Of a stretch of 48,604 nt of DNA, positions 15,901 to 23,334 are shown in pieces. The DNA is from Polaribacter sp. SA4-10. Lineage in GTDB: Bacteria > Bacteroidota > Bacteroidia > Flavobacteriales > Flavobacteriaceae. The position numbers and the translations under genes are program-made. The first letter of the stretch is position 1. Every line of letters begins with the position of its first letter. The stretch is taken from NCBI GenBank assembly GCA_949519155.1, contig CATIQU010000020.1, positions 1 through 48,604 on the forward strand, read 5' to 3'. The notes beneath the pieces are model-generated. The model made no database searches, was not told the origin of the DNA, and worked only from the letters and a program-made list of their open reading frames with translations.

Positions 15901-16554
15901 ATGAATATACATCACCTCTCGACGACACCCTCTATTTTAAATAAATTCATCTCAGAAATTAGAGATCAAACAATTCAAAAAGATGCTTTACGGTTCCGAA
16001 GAAATATTGAAAGAATTGGAGAAATATTAGGGTATGAATTGAGTAAAGAACTCGCGTATGAATCCGTTGAGGTTACCACTCCCTTAGGAAAAAAACAGAT
16101 AGACCTTCCTAAAAAAGAGATTGTTCTCTGTTCAATATTAAGAGCAGGACTTCCGCTTCATCAAGGGTTATTAAACTATTTTGATGCTGCTGAAAACGCG
16201 TTCATTTCCGCATACCGTCACCATCCAAATAAGGATGCAGAATTTGAGATTGTAGTAGAATATTTTGCCGCACCTGCAATTGAAAATAAAATACTTTTAT
16301 TGGCAGATCCAATGTTGGCAACAGGTCAATCTTTAGTTGCGGTCCTTGAAGCTATCAAAAAACAGGGTATTCCCAAAGAAATTCATATTGTTTCAGTAAT
16401 TGCTTCTCAAGAGGGAATCAATTTTATTAAAAATCATTTCCCTAAAAACACTCATTTATGGATCGCTGTGATTGATCCAGAATTGAATGACAAAGGATAT
16501 ATTATACCAGGTCTTGGAGATGCAGGAGACTTGGCTTTTGGAACTAAACTATAA
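15901..16554 (+). CDS. upp: Uracil phosphoribosyltransferase
   Basis: Upp makes UMP from uracil and PRPP in pyrimidine salvage. The PRPP-binding loop is LLADPMLATGQS (about residues 133-144), and the uracil-binding C-terminus GLGDAGDLAFGT is intact. CSILRAGLPLHQGL (about 77-90) is the conserved flexible-loop region. The 217-residue length is usual. It overlaps the convergent DUF6427 gene by 6 bp at the 3' ends, with no terminator between them, so some antisense read-through is likely. Confidence 0.96.
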   Translation: MNIHHLSTTPSILNKFISEIRDQTIQKDALRFRRNIERIGEILGYELSKELAYESVEVTTPLGKKQIDLPKKEIVLCSILRAGLPLHQGLLNYFDAAENAFISAYRHHPNKDAEFEIVVEYFAAPAIENKILLLADPMLATGQSLVAVLEAIKKQGIPKEIHIVSVIASQEGINFIKNHFPKNTHLWIAVIDPELNDKGYIIPGLGDAGDLAFGTKL

Positions 16555-17478
16555 GAGTAAAGGTCCCAAAAGAGCAATCAGCACAAAAAGAATAAGCCCG
16601 ATTTCTTTTAGAAGTTTTCGTTGTATCGATTCAAAACCATTTGCTAAAATTACAGCAACTGGAAAAGCAGCCATTAACAATTCGGAGCCATCTCGATTAA
16701 AAGTAAAAAAGAGATACGAAATACTCAATAAAAGATGAATTAAAAGCAAAATCCAGCTTTTTTTAAAGCGGTTATTAACAGAAAACACATTTTCTGTTTT
16801 CATAAAAACAGCAAACAACAAAAAGATTGAGAGCCCTCCCAACGGAGCTAAAAACCTAGTTTCTTTATACATACTAAAGTCATATGTAGTATATAAGATG
16901 AATTTATCGGTAAAGAGCGATATTTCACCGATCCAAAAACTGTAAGTAAAAAATAGAAAATTTGGTATCAGAAAACCAATTACAGAAATCAATACCGTTT
17001 GAAACCGAACCCTCTTATGAACGATTAATACCGCAAAAAGAAGCAGTGAAAATACAATTAAAAACGGATTCATAAGACACATTACACCCAACCAAAAACC
17101 AGCGTCAAATAGTTTTTTAAAAATCTCTTTTAGTGTTTGAATACTATACACTTTTCTTAAAAACAAGAGATGTATGAGGTGTTCGAAAACATCCTGATAG
17201 CCATACAAATAAGTGCTAAAAAAAGAAATTACTAAAAGATAAAACAAAAGAGCATACGAATTGTCTTGCGTTAATTTATTCTTAGAAACGATAAAATTTA
17301 CACAGAAAAACAGGAATGTGAAAATAAGGAAAAACACTAATTTCTCAACAATAAAAAACAGCGTAACTTCCACCGTTGAAAACGAATGAAAACTATTTAA
17401 AAAAAAGGCACAAACAAATACTAGTAATAAAACTATAAAATTGATTGGTTTTGATTTGCCGAAAAAATTGGCTAACAT
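16549..17478 (-). CDS. DUF6427 family membrane protein
   Basis: A 309-residue polytopic membrane protein with roughly eight to nine hydrophobic helices, starting with NFIVLLLVFVCAFFLNSFHSF and ending with a short basic loop (ESIQRKLLKEIG) and a final helix LILFVLIALLGPLLL. Content and position beside upp, DUF6341 and trmB match the Flavobacteriaceae DUF6427 family. The function is unknown, and no catalytic motif is evident. The start (ATG 17478) lies only 42 bp from the divergent DUF6341 gene. Confidence 0.85.
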   Translation of the reverse strand: MLANFFGKSKPINFIVLLLVFVCAFFLNSFHSFSTVEVTLFFIVEKLVFFLIFTFLFFCVNFIVSKNKLTQDNSYALLFYLLVISFFSTYLYGYQDVFEHLIHLLFLRKVYSIQTLKEIFKKLFDAGFWLGVMCLMNPFLIVFSLLLFAVLIVHKRVRFQTVLISVIGFLIPNFLFFTYSFWIGEISLFTDKFILYTTYDFSMYKETRFLAPLGGLSIFLLFAVFMKTENVFSVNNRFKKSWILLLIHLLLSISYLFFTFNRDGSELLMAAFPVAVILANGFESIQRKLLKEIGLILFVLIALLGPLLL

Positions 17479-17490
17479 TATTTCTTTTGT

Positions 17491-17498
17491 TATTTTTG
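17491..17498 (+). promoter_or_regulatory. TAnnTTTG promoter element for the DUF6341-trmB operon
   Basis: TATTTTTG, 21 nt before the DUF6341 ATG. Confidence 0.6.
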
Positions 17499-17519
17499 CA
17501 GCGTAAAGATAAATAAGTT

Positions 17520-17741
17520 ATGATAGCAAGCAATATTTTTAAGTGGATTGGTACTTTATTTACCGAGTATTTATTTACCCCTTTTAATGAAATTCGTTCC
17601 GATTTGGCATTAAGAGAGTTTGGATGGTGGATTTCAAATGGTGTTAATTGGCTTTTTATGATTGTCTTTTTATTCCTTTTACGATACTGGATGAAAGAAT
17701 CATACAAATTTAAGAGAGAAGGAACAGAAGATCGCGCTTAA
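17520..17741 (+). CDS. DUF6341 family small membrane protein
   Basis: A 73-residue protein with one or two membrane segments: an amphipathic N-terminal half (IFKWIGTLFTEYLFTPFNEIR) and a clear helix (WWISNGVNWLFMIVFLFLLRYWM), followed by a short basic/acidic tail. The pattern matches DUF6341, a small family found beside DUF6427 and trmB in Flavobacteriaceae. The function is unknown. Both neighbours in this divergent pair are membrane proteins, so a shared envelope role is possible but unproven. trmB follows after 11 bp. Confidence 0.8.
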   Translation: MIASNIFKWIGTLFTEYLFTPFNEIRSDLALREFGWWISNGVNWLFMIVFLFLLRYWMKESYKFKREGTEDRA

Positions 17742-17752
17742 TACTACATTCT

Positions 17753-18424
17753 TTGGGAAGCAAAAATAAATTAAAACGTTTTAACGAAAACGAAACGTTC
17801 GAAAATGTCATTCAGCCATCAAGAGAAGAAGTTGTCAATAACTTCTCCTTAAAAGGCAAATGGCATTCTTTTTTTAAAAACGAAAATCCGATAGTTTTAG
17901 AATTGGGCTGTGGTAAAGGAGAATATACAATAGCCTTAGCACGTAAAAATCCGAATAAAAACTACATTGGTATCGATATTAAAGGGGCACGCTTTTGGCG
18001 TGGTGCAAAAACAGCTATCGAAGAAGACATACAAAACGTCGCTTTTATCAGAACTCAAATTGAATTGGTAGATTTTATTTTCGCTGAAAATGAAGTTTCT
18101 GAAATATGGATTACATTCCCCGATCCACAAATAAAGTACAAGCGCACAAAACATCGAATGACAAATGCGTCCTTCCTTAAAAAATATCATCATATTTTAA
18201 ATGAAGAAGGCATCATGAACTTAAAAACCGACAGCGAATTCATGCACGGTTACACATTAGGTCTATTGCATGGTGAAGGACATGAGATTTTAAACGCAAA
18301 TCATAATGTGTATAAAAATGAAGGGTCGCCAAAAGAAGTAACAGAAACACAAACTTTTTACGAAAACCAATATCTAGAAGTCGGAAAACCCATTACATAT
18401 ATTCAATTTCGATTAAAGTATTAA
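17753..18424 (+). CDS. trmB: tRNA (guanine-N7)-methyltransferase
   Basis: TrmB methylates G46 in the variable loop of tRNAs using S-adenosylmethionine. The SAM-binding motif is VLELGCGKGEYTIALA (about residues 47-62), followed by YIGIDIKGARFWRGAK and the family signature ITFPDPQIKYKRTKHRM, where the tRNA-contacting PDP segment lies. The 223-residue length is normal. The start is TTG: the reading MGSKNKLKRF is the conserved flavobacterial N-terminus, and no in-frame ATG lies nearby. It is probably co-transcribed with the DUF6341 gene. Confidence 0.94.
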   Translation: MGSKNKLKRFNENETFENVIQPSREEVVNNFSLKGKWHSFFKNENPIVLELGCGKGEYTIALARKNPNKNYIGIDIKGARFWRGAKTAIEEDIQNVAFIRTQIELVDFIFAENEVSEIWITFPDPQIKYKRTKHRMTNASFLKKYHHILNEEGIMNLKTDSEFMHGYTLGLLHGEGHEILNANHNVYKNEGSPKEVTETQTFYENQYLEVGKPITYIQFRLKY

Positions 18425-18548
18425 TCCTTTTCAAGCACGAATTCACTACAAGACAAGGCTTGTTAAAACACTTTGGCTATGTTTTCTATATCCCTATGTG
18501 GTCAGATTTTTTTCTTGAAATAAATTAATTATTTCCTACCTTCACAAT

Positions 18549-18902
18549 GTGAAAGATTCAGGTAACTTTTTCGAAAAAGTATATAAAACCGCACGCTTAA
18601 TTCCGTTTGGTCGTGTCACAAGCTATGGCGCCATCGCCACCTATTTAGGTGCAGCACGTTCAGCCAGAATGGTGGGTTGGGCAATGAATAACTCTCACAA
18701 TCAAAAAGAAGAAGTCCCTGCGCACAGAGTTGTAAACAAAAAAGGCCTATTAACAGGAAAGCATCATTTCGATGGCACAAACCTCATGCAACAATTACTA
18801 GAAAATGAAGGAATTGTTGTGATTGAGAATCAAATTCAAGACCTAGAAAACATCTTTTGGAACCCAATGGATGCGTTAGCCTCTAAAAATAAAGATATCT
18901 AA
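18549..18902 (+). CDS. Alkyltransferase-like (ATL) MGMT-family DNA-binding protein
   Basis: A 117-residue protein with only the C-terminal DNA-binding domain of the O6-alkylguanine-DNA alkyltransferase family. VYKTARLIPFGRVTSYGAIATYLG is the helix-turn-helix entry, ARSARMVGWAMNNS holds the base-flipping arginine, and VPAHRVVNKKGLLTG replaces the acceptor motif PCHRV, so the alkyl-accepting cysteine is Ala58. ATL proteins bind O6-alkylguanine tightly without repairing it and hand it to nucleotide excision repair. The start is GTG 18549, because the overlapping ATG at 18547 is out of frame. Confidence 0.9.
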   Translation: MKDSGNFFEKVYKTARLIPFGRVTSYGAIATYLGAARSARMVGWAMNNSHNQKEEVPAHRVVNKKGLLTGKHHFDGTNLMQQLLENEGIVVIENQIQDLENIFWNPMDALASKNKDI

Positions 18903-18981
18903 AATAGATCTTCTTTACTTTTCGGGAATCAATCCATAAATAATCACAATCTATACTCTTTCTTTTCTCCCTTCGAAGATG

Positions 18982-18989
18982 TATCTTTG
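18982..18989 (+). promoter_or_regulatory. TAnnTTTG promoter element for the mrp operon
   Basis: TATCTTTG, 26 nt before the GTG start of mrp. Confidence 0.6.
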
Positions 18990-19015
18990 CAATCAAGATT
19001 AAATAAAAATAAGGC

Positions 19016-20155
19016 GTGAGTTTTAAGAAACAAGATATATACAAAGCATTAGAAACAATTACGGCTCCTGGTGAAGGAAAAAGTTTGATTGAAAACAATA
19101 ATGTAACCAATGTTGTCAGTTTTGGCAACGAAGTTGAAATAGACGTAACCATAAGCAACCCTACTTTACAAGCAAAGAAAAAAATTGAAACGGAAATTTC
19201 AAAAGCCATCAAAACAATTGTTGATGAAGCTATTATTGTAAAAGTAAACGTGCAGGTTGTAAAGCCCGTTGCTAAAGAAAATCCAAATTTAATTCGAGGA
19301 AAAGAAATTCCGAACATCAAGAACATTATTGCTATCGCATCTGGAAAAGGTGGAGTTGGTAAATCTACCATCACCGCAAACACAGCAATCACTTTAGCTA
19401 AAATGGGCTTTAGTGTTGGCGTTTTGGACGCAGACATTTATGGCCCGTCACAACACATTATGTTTGATGTTGAGAAAACAAAACCATTGTCTGTAAATGT
19501 AGACGGACGTTCGAAAATGAAACCTGTAGAGAATTACGGAGTCAAACTATTATCCCTTGGCTTTTTTACAGACCCAAATCAAGCCGTTATTTGGCGTGGA
19601 CCCATGGCTTCAAAAGCTTTAAATCAATTAATTTTTGATGCCGATTGGGGTGAATTGGATTTCTTATTAATTGACCTACCTCCAGGAACCGGAGATGTTC
19701 ATTTATCCATCGTACAAGCATTGCCAATTAGCGGTGCAGTAATTGTGAGTACACCACAAAACATTGCCTTAGCAGATGCAAAGAAAGGAGTTGCAATGTT
19801 TCAGCAAGAAAGCATTAACGTGCCTGTTCTGGGAATCATCGAAAATATGGCGTATTTTACACCAGAAGAATTACCAGAAAACAAATACTATATCTTTGGA
19901 CAAGACGGTGCTAAACATTTAGCAGAAGACATCAAAACTGAGTTTTTAGGTGAAATTCCTTTGGTACAAAGTATTCGAGAATCGGGTGATGTAGGACATC
20001 CCGTTGCTCTACAGAATGGCACTGTTTTAGAAACATCATTCTCAGAAATCACCAAAAAAATGGTTTCAGAACTGTTAAAAAGAAATGCAAATTTACCTCC
20101 AACAGAAGTTGTAAGAATTACAACAATGAGCGGATGTAGTTCTGTAAAAAAATAA
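19016..20155 (+). CDS. Mrp/NBP35 family Fe-S cluster carrier ATPase
   Basis: A 379-residue protein: an N-terminal MIP18/DUF59-type domain (about 1-85), then a deviant Walker A P-loop NTPase with IASGKGGVGKSTITAN (109-118 core), DADIYGPSQH, and DLPPGTGDVHLS as the Walker B region. Mrp/ApbC proteins carry and transfer [4Fe-4S] clusters. The CxxC seen in E. coli Mrp is absent here (ENMAYFTPEELPENKYYIFG has no cysteine); the only late cysteine is in the C-terminal SGCSSVKK. It is first in a run with a NifU-domain gene 5 bp downstream, then a ferredoxin reductase and ferredoxin. The start is GTG, as no in-frame ATG is close. Confidence 0.94.
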   Translation: MSFKKQDIYKALETITAPGEGKSLIENNNVTNVVSFGNEVEIDVTISNPTLQAKKKIETEISKAIKTIVDEAIIVKVNVQVVKPVAKENPNLIRGKEIPNIKNIIAIASGKGGVGKSTITANTAITLAKMGFSVGVLDADIYGPSQHIMFDVEKTKPLSVNVDGRSKMKPVENYGVKLLSLGFFTDPNQAVIWRGPMASKALNQLIFDADWGELDFLLIDLPPGTGDVHLSIVQALPISGAVIVSTPQNIALADAKKGVAMFQQESINVPVLGIIENMAYFTPEELPENKYYIFGQDGAKHLAEDIKTEFLGEIPLVQSIRESGDVGHPVALQNGTVLETSFSEITKKMVSELLKRNANLPPTEVVRITTMSGCSSVKK

Positions 20156-20160
20156 GGAAT

Positions 20161-20397
20161 ATGGAAGCACAAGAAACATTACAAAATGTAGAAAAAGCAT
20201 TAGAAGAAATTCGCCCATTCTTAATGAGTGATGGCGGAAACATCGCGCTTTTATCTATTAAAAATAATGTTGTTAAGGTACAGTTACAAGGTGCATGCAC
20301 AGGTTGTTCCGTAAACCAAATGACACTAAAAAATGGTGTTGAGGCAACGATTAAAAAATATGCTCCACAAATTTTGGAAGTAATTAATGTAGAATAA
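20161..20397 (+). CDS. NifU C-terminal domain protein (NfuA-like Fe-S scaffold)
   Basis: A 78-residue single-domain protein: EALEEIRPFLMSDGGNIALLSI and LQGACTGCSVNQMTLKNGVE. The CxxC at about residues 46-49 is the cluster-binding motif of NifU/NfuA domains, which bind a [4Fe-4S] cluster at a homodimer interface and deliver it to client proteins. It lies 5 bp after the Mrp-type carrier ATPase, making a two-protein cluster-delivery module. Confidence 0.94.
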   Translation: MEAQETLQNVEKALEEIRPFLMSDGGNIALLSIKNNVVKVQLQGACTGCSVNQMTLKNGVEATIKKYAPQILEVINVE

Positions 20398-20435
20398 TAA
20401 ACAGCAGTTCGTTTTTATAATAGATTTAATTAAGA

Positions 20436-21491
20436 ATGATTACCACAGACATTTTAATTATTGGCGCAGGGCCAACAGGACTATTTACCGTTTTTGAGGC
20501 AGGTTTACTAAAACTCCGGTGTCATTTAATTGATGCTCTCCCTCAGGCTGGTGGTCAGTGTTCTGAGATTTATCCGAAGAAACCTATTTATGATATTCCT
20601 GCATATCCAGAAATTTTAGCAGGTGATTTAACCGATAAATTACTGGAACAAATTAAACAATTTGAACCAGGGTTTACTTTAGGAGAAAGAGCAGAAACCA
20701 TAGAAAAACAAGAAGACGAAACCTTTATTGTTACTACCAACAAAGGCACAAAACACCATGCAAAGATTGTAGCGATTGCTGGCGGACTCGGTTCTTTTGA
20801 GCCTAGAAAACCTCCAATTCCAAATATTGCCGATTTTGAGGACAAGGGAGTCGAATACATCATTCGGGACCCCGAATTTTACAGAAATAAAAAAGTAGTC
20901 ATTTCAGGAGGTGGAGATTCCGCATTGGATTGGTCGATTTTTTTAACAGACCTTGCGGCTTCTGTCACTTTAATTCATAGACGAAATGAATTTAGAGGCG
21001 CTTTGGATTCTGTAGATAAAGTACAAGAATTAAAAGACGCGGGTAAAATTAGGATGATTACCCCTGCAGAAGTGAAAGCAATCGTTGGAACCGATAAAGT
21101 TGAAGGAGTTGCTATTGTGCAAAATGGTGGCGAAGAATTTACGATTGAAACAGATCATTTTATTCCACTTTTTGGCTTGTCGCCAAAACTAGGTCCTATT
21201 GCAAATTGGGGGTTAGAAATTGAGAAGAATGCCATAAAAGTAAACAATGCATTGGACTACCAAACCAACATTCCTGGAATTTATGCCATTGGAGATGTAA
21301 ACACGTATCCAGGAAAATTAAAATTGATTTTATGTGGTTTTCACGAAGCTACATTAATGTGTCAAAGTGCTTACAAACGTATATTCCCGAACAAAAAATA
21401 CGTAATGAAGTATACAACAGTTGGAGGCATAGATGGTTTTGACGGAACCAGAAAAGAAGCACCTAAGGCAGTCGTAAAGAAAATTGAATAA
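20436..21491 (+). CDS. Ferredoxin--NADP reductase (thioredoxin-reductase-like, YumC type)
   Basis: A 351-residue FAD/NAD(P)-binding protein. DILIIGAGPTGLFTVFEAG (5-23) binds FAD, PQAGGQCSEIYPKKPIYDIP is typical of the thioredoxin-reductase-like ferredoxin-NADP reductases, VVISGGGDSALDWSIFL is the NADP-binding Rossmann motif, and IPGIYAIGDVNTYPGK closes the FAD site. No CxxC redox pair lies where thioredoxin reductase has it, which supports the reductase assignment. The stop overlaps the start of the 2Fe-2S ferredoxin gene (TAATG), the likely electron partner. Confidence 0.94.
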   Translation: MITTDILIIGAGPTGLFTVFEAGLLKLRCHLIDALPQAGGQCSEIYPKKPIYDIPAYPEILAGDLTDKLLEQIKQFEPGFTLGERAETIEKQEDETFIVTTNKGTKHHAKIVAIAGGLGSFEPRKPPIPNIADFEDKGVEYIIRDPEFYRNKKVVISGGGDSALDWSIFLTDLAASVTLIHRRNEFRGALDSVDKVQELKDAGKIRMITPAEVKAIVGTDKVEGVAIVQNGGEEFTIETDHFIPLFGLSPKLGPIANWGLEIEKNAIKVNNALDYQTNIPGIYAIGDVNTYPGKLKLILCGFHEATLMCQSAYKRIFPNKKYVMKYTTVGGIDGFDGTRKEAPKAVVKKIE

Positions 21492-21823
21492 TGAATCCAG
21501 ACATTACTTTAAAAATAACGGACAGAGAGGGAATACTTCATGAGATTCAGGCCCCTACAGATATGGCGATGAATTTAATGGAAGTGGTTCGCTCTTATGA
21601 ATTGGCAGAAGAAGGAACTATTGGTATTTGTGGCGGAATGGCCATGTGTGCCTCATGTCAATGTTACGTGAACTCCGATCATCAATTACCAGAAATGAGC
21701 ATTGATGAAGACATGATGTTGGCAGAAGCCTTTCATGTAGAAGACAATAGCCGATTAGGTTGTCAGATTCAGATGACTCCAACAATGGATGGATTAGAGG
21801 TAGAATTAGCACCTGAAAGTTAG
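21491..21823 (+). CDS. 2Fe-2S ferredoxin (adrenodoxin type)
   Basis: A 110-residue ferredoxin. The cluster ligands appear as Cys47, Cys53 and Cys56 in GICGGMAMCASCQCYV plus Cys91 in GCQIQMT, the CX5CX2CXnC adrenodoxin/Isc pattern; Cys58 is extra. The start overlaps the reductase stop by one base, so the pair is translationally coupled and likely forms an NADPH-to-ferredoxin chain serving the Fe-S carriers upstream. Client enzymes are not identified. Confidence 0.95.
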   Translation: MNPDITLKITDREGILHEIQAPTDMAMNLMEVVRSYELAEEGTIGICGGMAMCASCQCYVNSDHQLPEMSIDEDMMLAEAFHVEDNSRLGCQIQMTPTMDGLEVELAPES

Positions 21824-21845
21824 AAGTCCCCAAATTAGTTTTCTG

Positions 21846-21853
21846 TATATTTG
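21846..21853 (+). promoter_or_regulatory. TAnnTTTG promoter element, hmgA leader
   Basis: TATATTTG lies 180 nt upstream of hmgA and would give a leader of about 170 nt holding an 18-codon ORF and a hairpin (see 21879-21935 and 21964-22004). Confidence 0.5.
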
Positions 21854-21878
21854 TGGAGAACACTCACAAAACGTTCCT

Positions 21879-21935
21879 ATGTTTCCAGACTTATTAACTT
21901 TTTTAAAGTACTTGATAAAGCGCAACCCTGAATGA
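21879..21935 (+). CDS. Putative 18-aa leader peptide upstream of hmgA
   Basis: ATG begins 25 nt after the promoter element and reads MFPDLLTFLKYLIKRNPE to TGA. It contains two Phe and one Tyr, amino acids whose breakdown passes through hmgA, along with several leucines. A hairpin follows at 21964-22004. Too short to recognise; it may be chance. Confidence 0.25.
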   Translation: MFPDLLTFLKYLIKRNPE

Positions 21936-21963
21936 GGTTTTGATGTACTAAAATGTCAAAGCA

Positions 21964-22004
21964 ACAATGTATCGATTCTATTAAATATTGAAATTGATCA
22001 TTGT
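21964..22004 (+). promoter_or_regulatory. Stem-loop in the hmgA leader
   Basis: ACAATG-T-ATCGATT pairs with AATTGATCATTGT (13 bp with one bulged T and one G-U) around a 14-nt loop. It ends 29 nt before the hmgA ATG. No T-run follows, so it is not a plain terminator. Confidence 0.4.
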
Positions 22005-22033
22005 ATTTATAAATTCATTTACTACAATAAATC

Positions 22034-23191
22034 ATGCCTTTTTATCATAAATTAGGGAAAATCCCACCCAAAAGACACACCCAATTCCGTAAAGAAAACG
22101 GGAGTTTATATTACGAGCAACTTTTTGGAACCATTGGTTTTGACGGAATGTCTACCAACAGTTATCACGAGCACAGACCCACGATGGTCAAGAAAATTGG
22201 AAAACAATATTCTGTAAAACCAAAAATTGCGAAAGCGAACAACATTCAGTCTTATCGATTTAGAGGCTTTCAAGTATCGCCAGAAAACGACTACTTAGAA
22301 AGCAGAAAGATCGTTTTAACAAATGCGGACTGTAACATCATTTTATCAGCACCAAAAAAAACGACTACAGATTATTTTTACAAAAACACAGACGCTGATG
22401 AAGTCATCTTCATACACAAAGGAACAGGGAAGTTAAGAACCCATCTTGGAAACATCGATTTTAAATACGGAGATTATTTGGTAATTCCTCGAGGAATTAT
22501 CTACAAGTTGGACTTTGATGATGAAAACAATCGTCTTTTTATTGTTGAATCCTACTCGCCAGTTTATACCCCAAAAAGATATCGAAATTGGTTTGGTCAA
22601 TTATTAGAACACGCTCCTTTTTGCGAACGAGACATAAGAAGACCACATGAATTAGAAACCTATGATGAATTGGGTGATTTTCTAATTAAAGTAAAAAAAC
22701 AAGGAGAAATTATAGAAATGACATATGCTTCACATCCTTTTGATGTGATTGGTTATGACGGTTATAATTTTCCGTACGCCTTTTCAATTCACGATTTCGA
22801 ACCCATTACTGGGCGAATTCACCAACCACCTCCGGTGCATCAAACGTTTGAAACTAATGCCTTTGTCATTTGTAGTTTTGTACCCCGCATGTACGATTAC
22901 CACCCAGACTCAATTCCTGCACCTTACAATCATAGCAACATCGATTCTGATGAAGTATTGTATTATGTAGATGGCGATTTTATGAGCAGAAACGACGTAG
23001 ATCAAGGACATATTTCTTTGCACCCCGCTGGAATCCCTCACGGTCCCCACCCAGGGGCAACTGAGCGTAGTATTGGTCATACAAAAACAGAAGAATTGGC
23101 GGTAATGGTTGACACATTTAAACCTCTACAAGTAACAGAAGAGGCGATGAAAATTGCCGATGAAGAGTACTATAAATCTTGGCTGGAATAA
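22034..23191 (+). CDS. hmgA: Homogentisate 1,2-dioxygenase
   Basis: HmgA is the Fe(II) dioxygenase that opens the ring of homogentisate to maleylacetoacetate in phenylalanine/tyrosine catabolism. The 385-residue protein has a double-stranded beta-helix (cupin) core: DEVIFIHKGTGKLRTHLGNIDFKYGDYLVIPRG, then a metal-site region with HQPPPVHQTFETNAFVICSFVPR and SDEVLYYVDGDFMSR, and GHISLHPAGIPHGPHPG near the C-terminus. It is shorter than the human-type enzyme, as in other Bacteroidota. hppD, which makes its substrate, follows 143 bp later. A structured leader precedes it. Confidence 0.93.
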   Translation: MPFYHKLGKIPPKRHTQFRKENGSLYYEQLFGTIGFDGMSTNSYHEHRPTMVKKIGKQYSVKPKIAKANNIQSYRFRGFQVSPENDYLESRKIVLTNADCNIILSAPKKTTTDYFYKNTDADEVIFIHKGTGKLRTHLGNIDFKYGDYLVIPRGIIYKLDFDDENNRLFIVESYSPVYTPKRYRNWFGQLLEHAPFCERDIRRPHELETYDELGDFLIKVKKQGEIIEMTYASHPFDVIGYDGYNFPYAFSIHDFEPITGRIHQPPPVHQTFETNAFVICSFVPRMYDYHPDSIPAPYNHSNIDSDEVLYYVDGDFMSRNDVDQGHISLHPAGIPHGPHPGATERSIGHTKTEELAVMVDTFKPLQVTEEAMKIADEEYYKSWLE

Positions 23192-23334
23192 AAAGGAAAG
23201 AAGAAAGAATAGAGCTTGTTTCAATCTAAGGTGAAATTGATTTCAACAAGGAAATATCAAATTTACAACATGGAGAACCTCTTCGTTTTAAAAAAAAGGT
23301 CAGGTACACAAAAAACTAAAAAAATCATCAAAAG

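Noticed and set aside
18883..19437. 184-residue minus-strand open frame
   Set aside because: It is antisense to the well-supported Mrp gene, its protein sequence is low-complexity Ser/Phe-rich with no domain, and the Mrp frame carries clear motifs.
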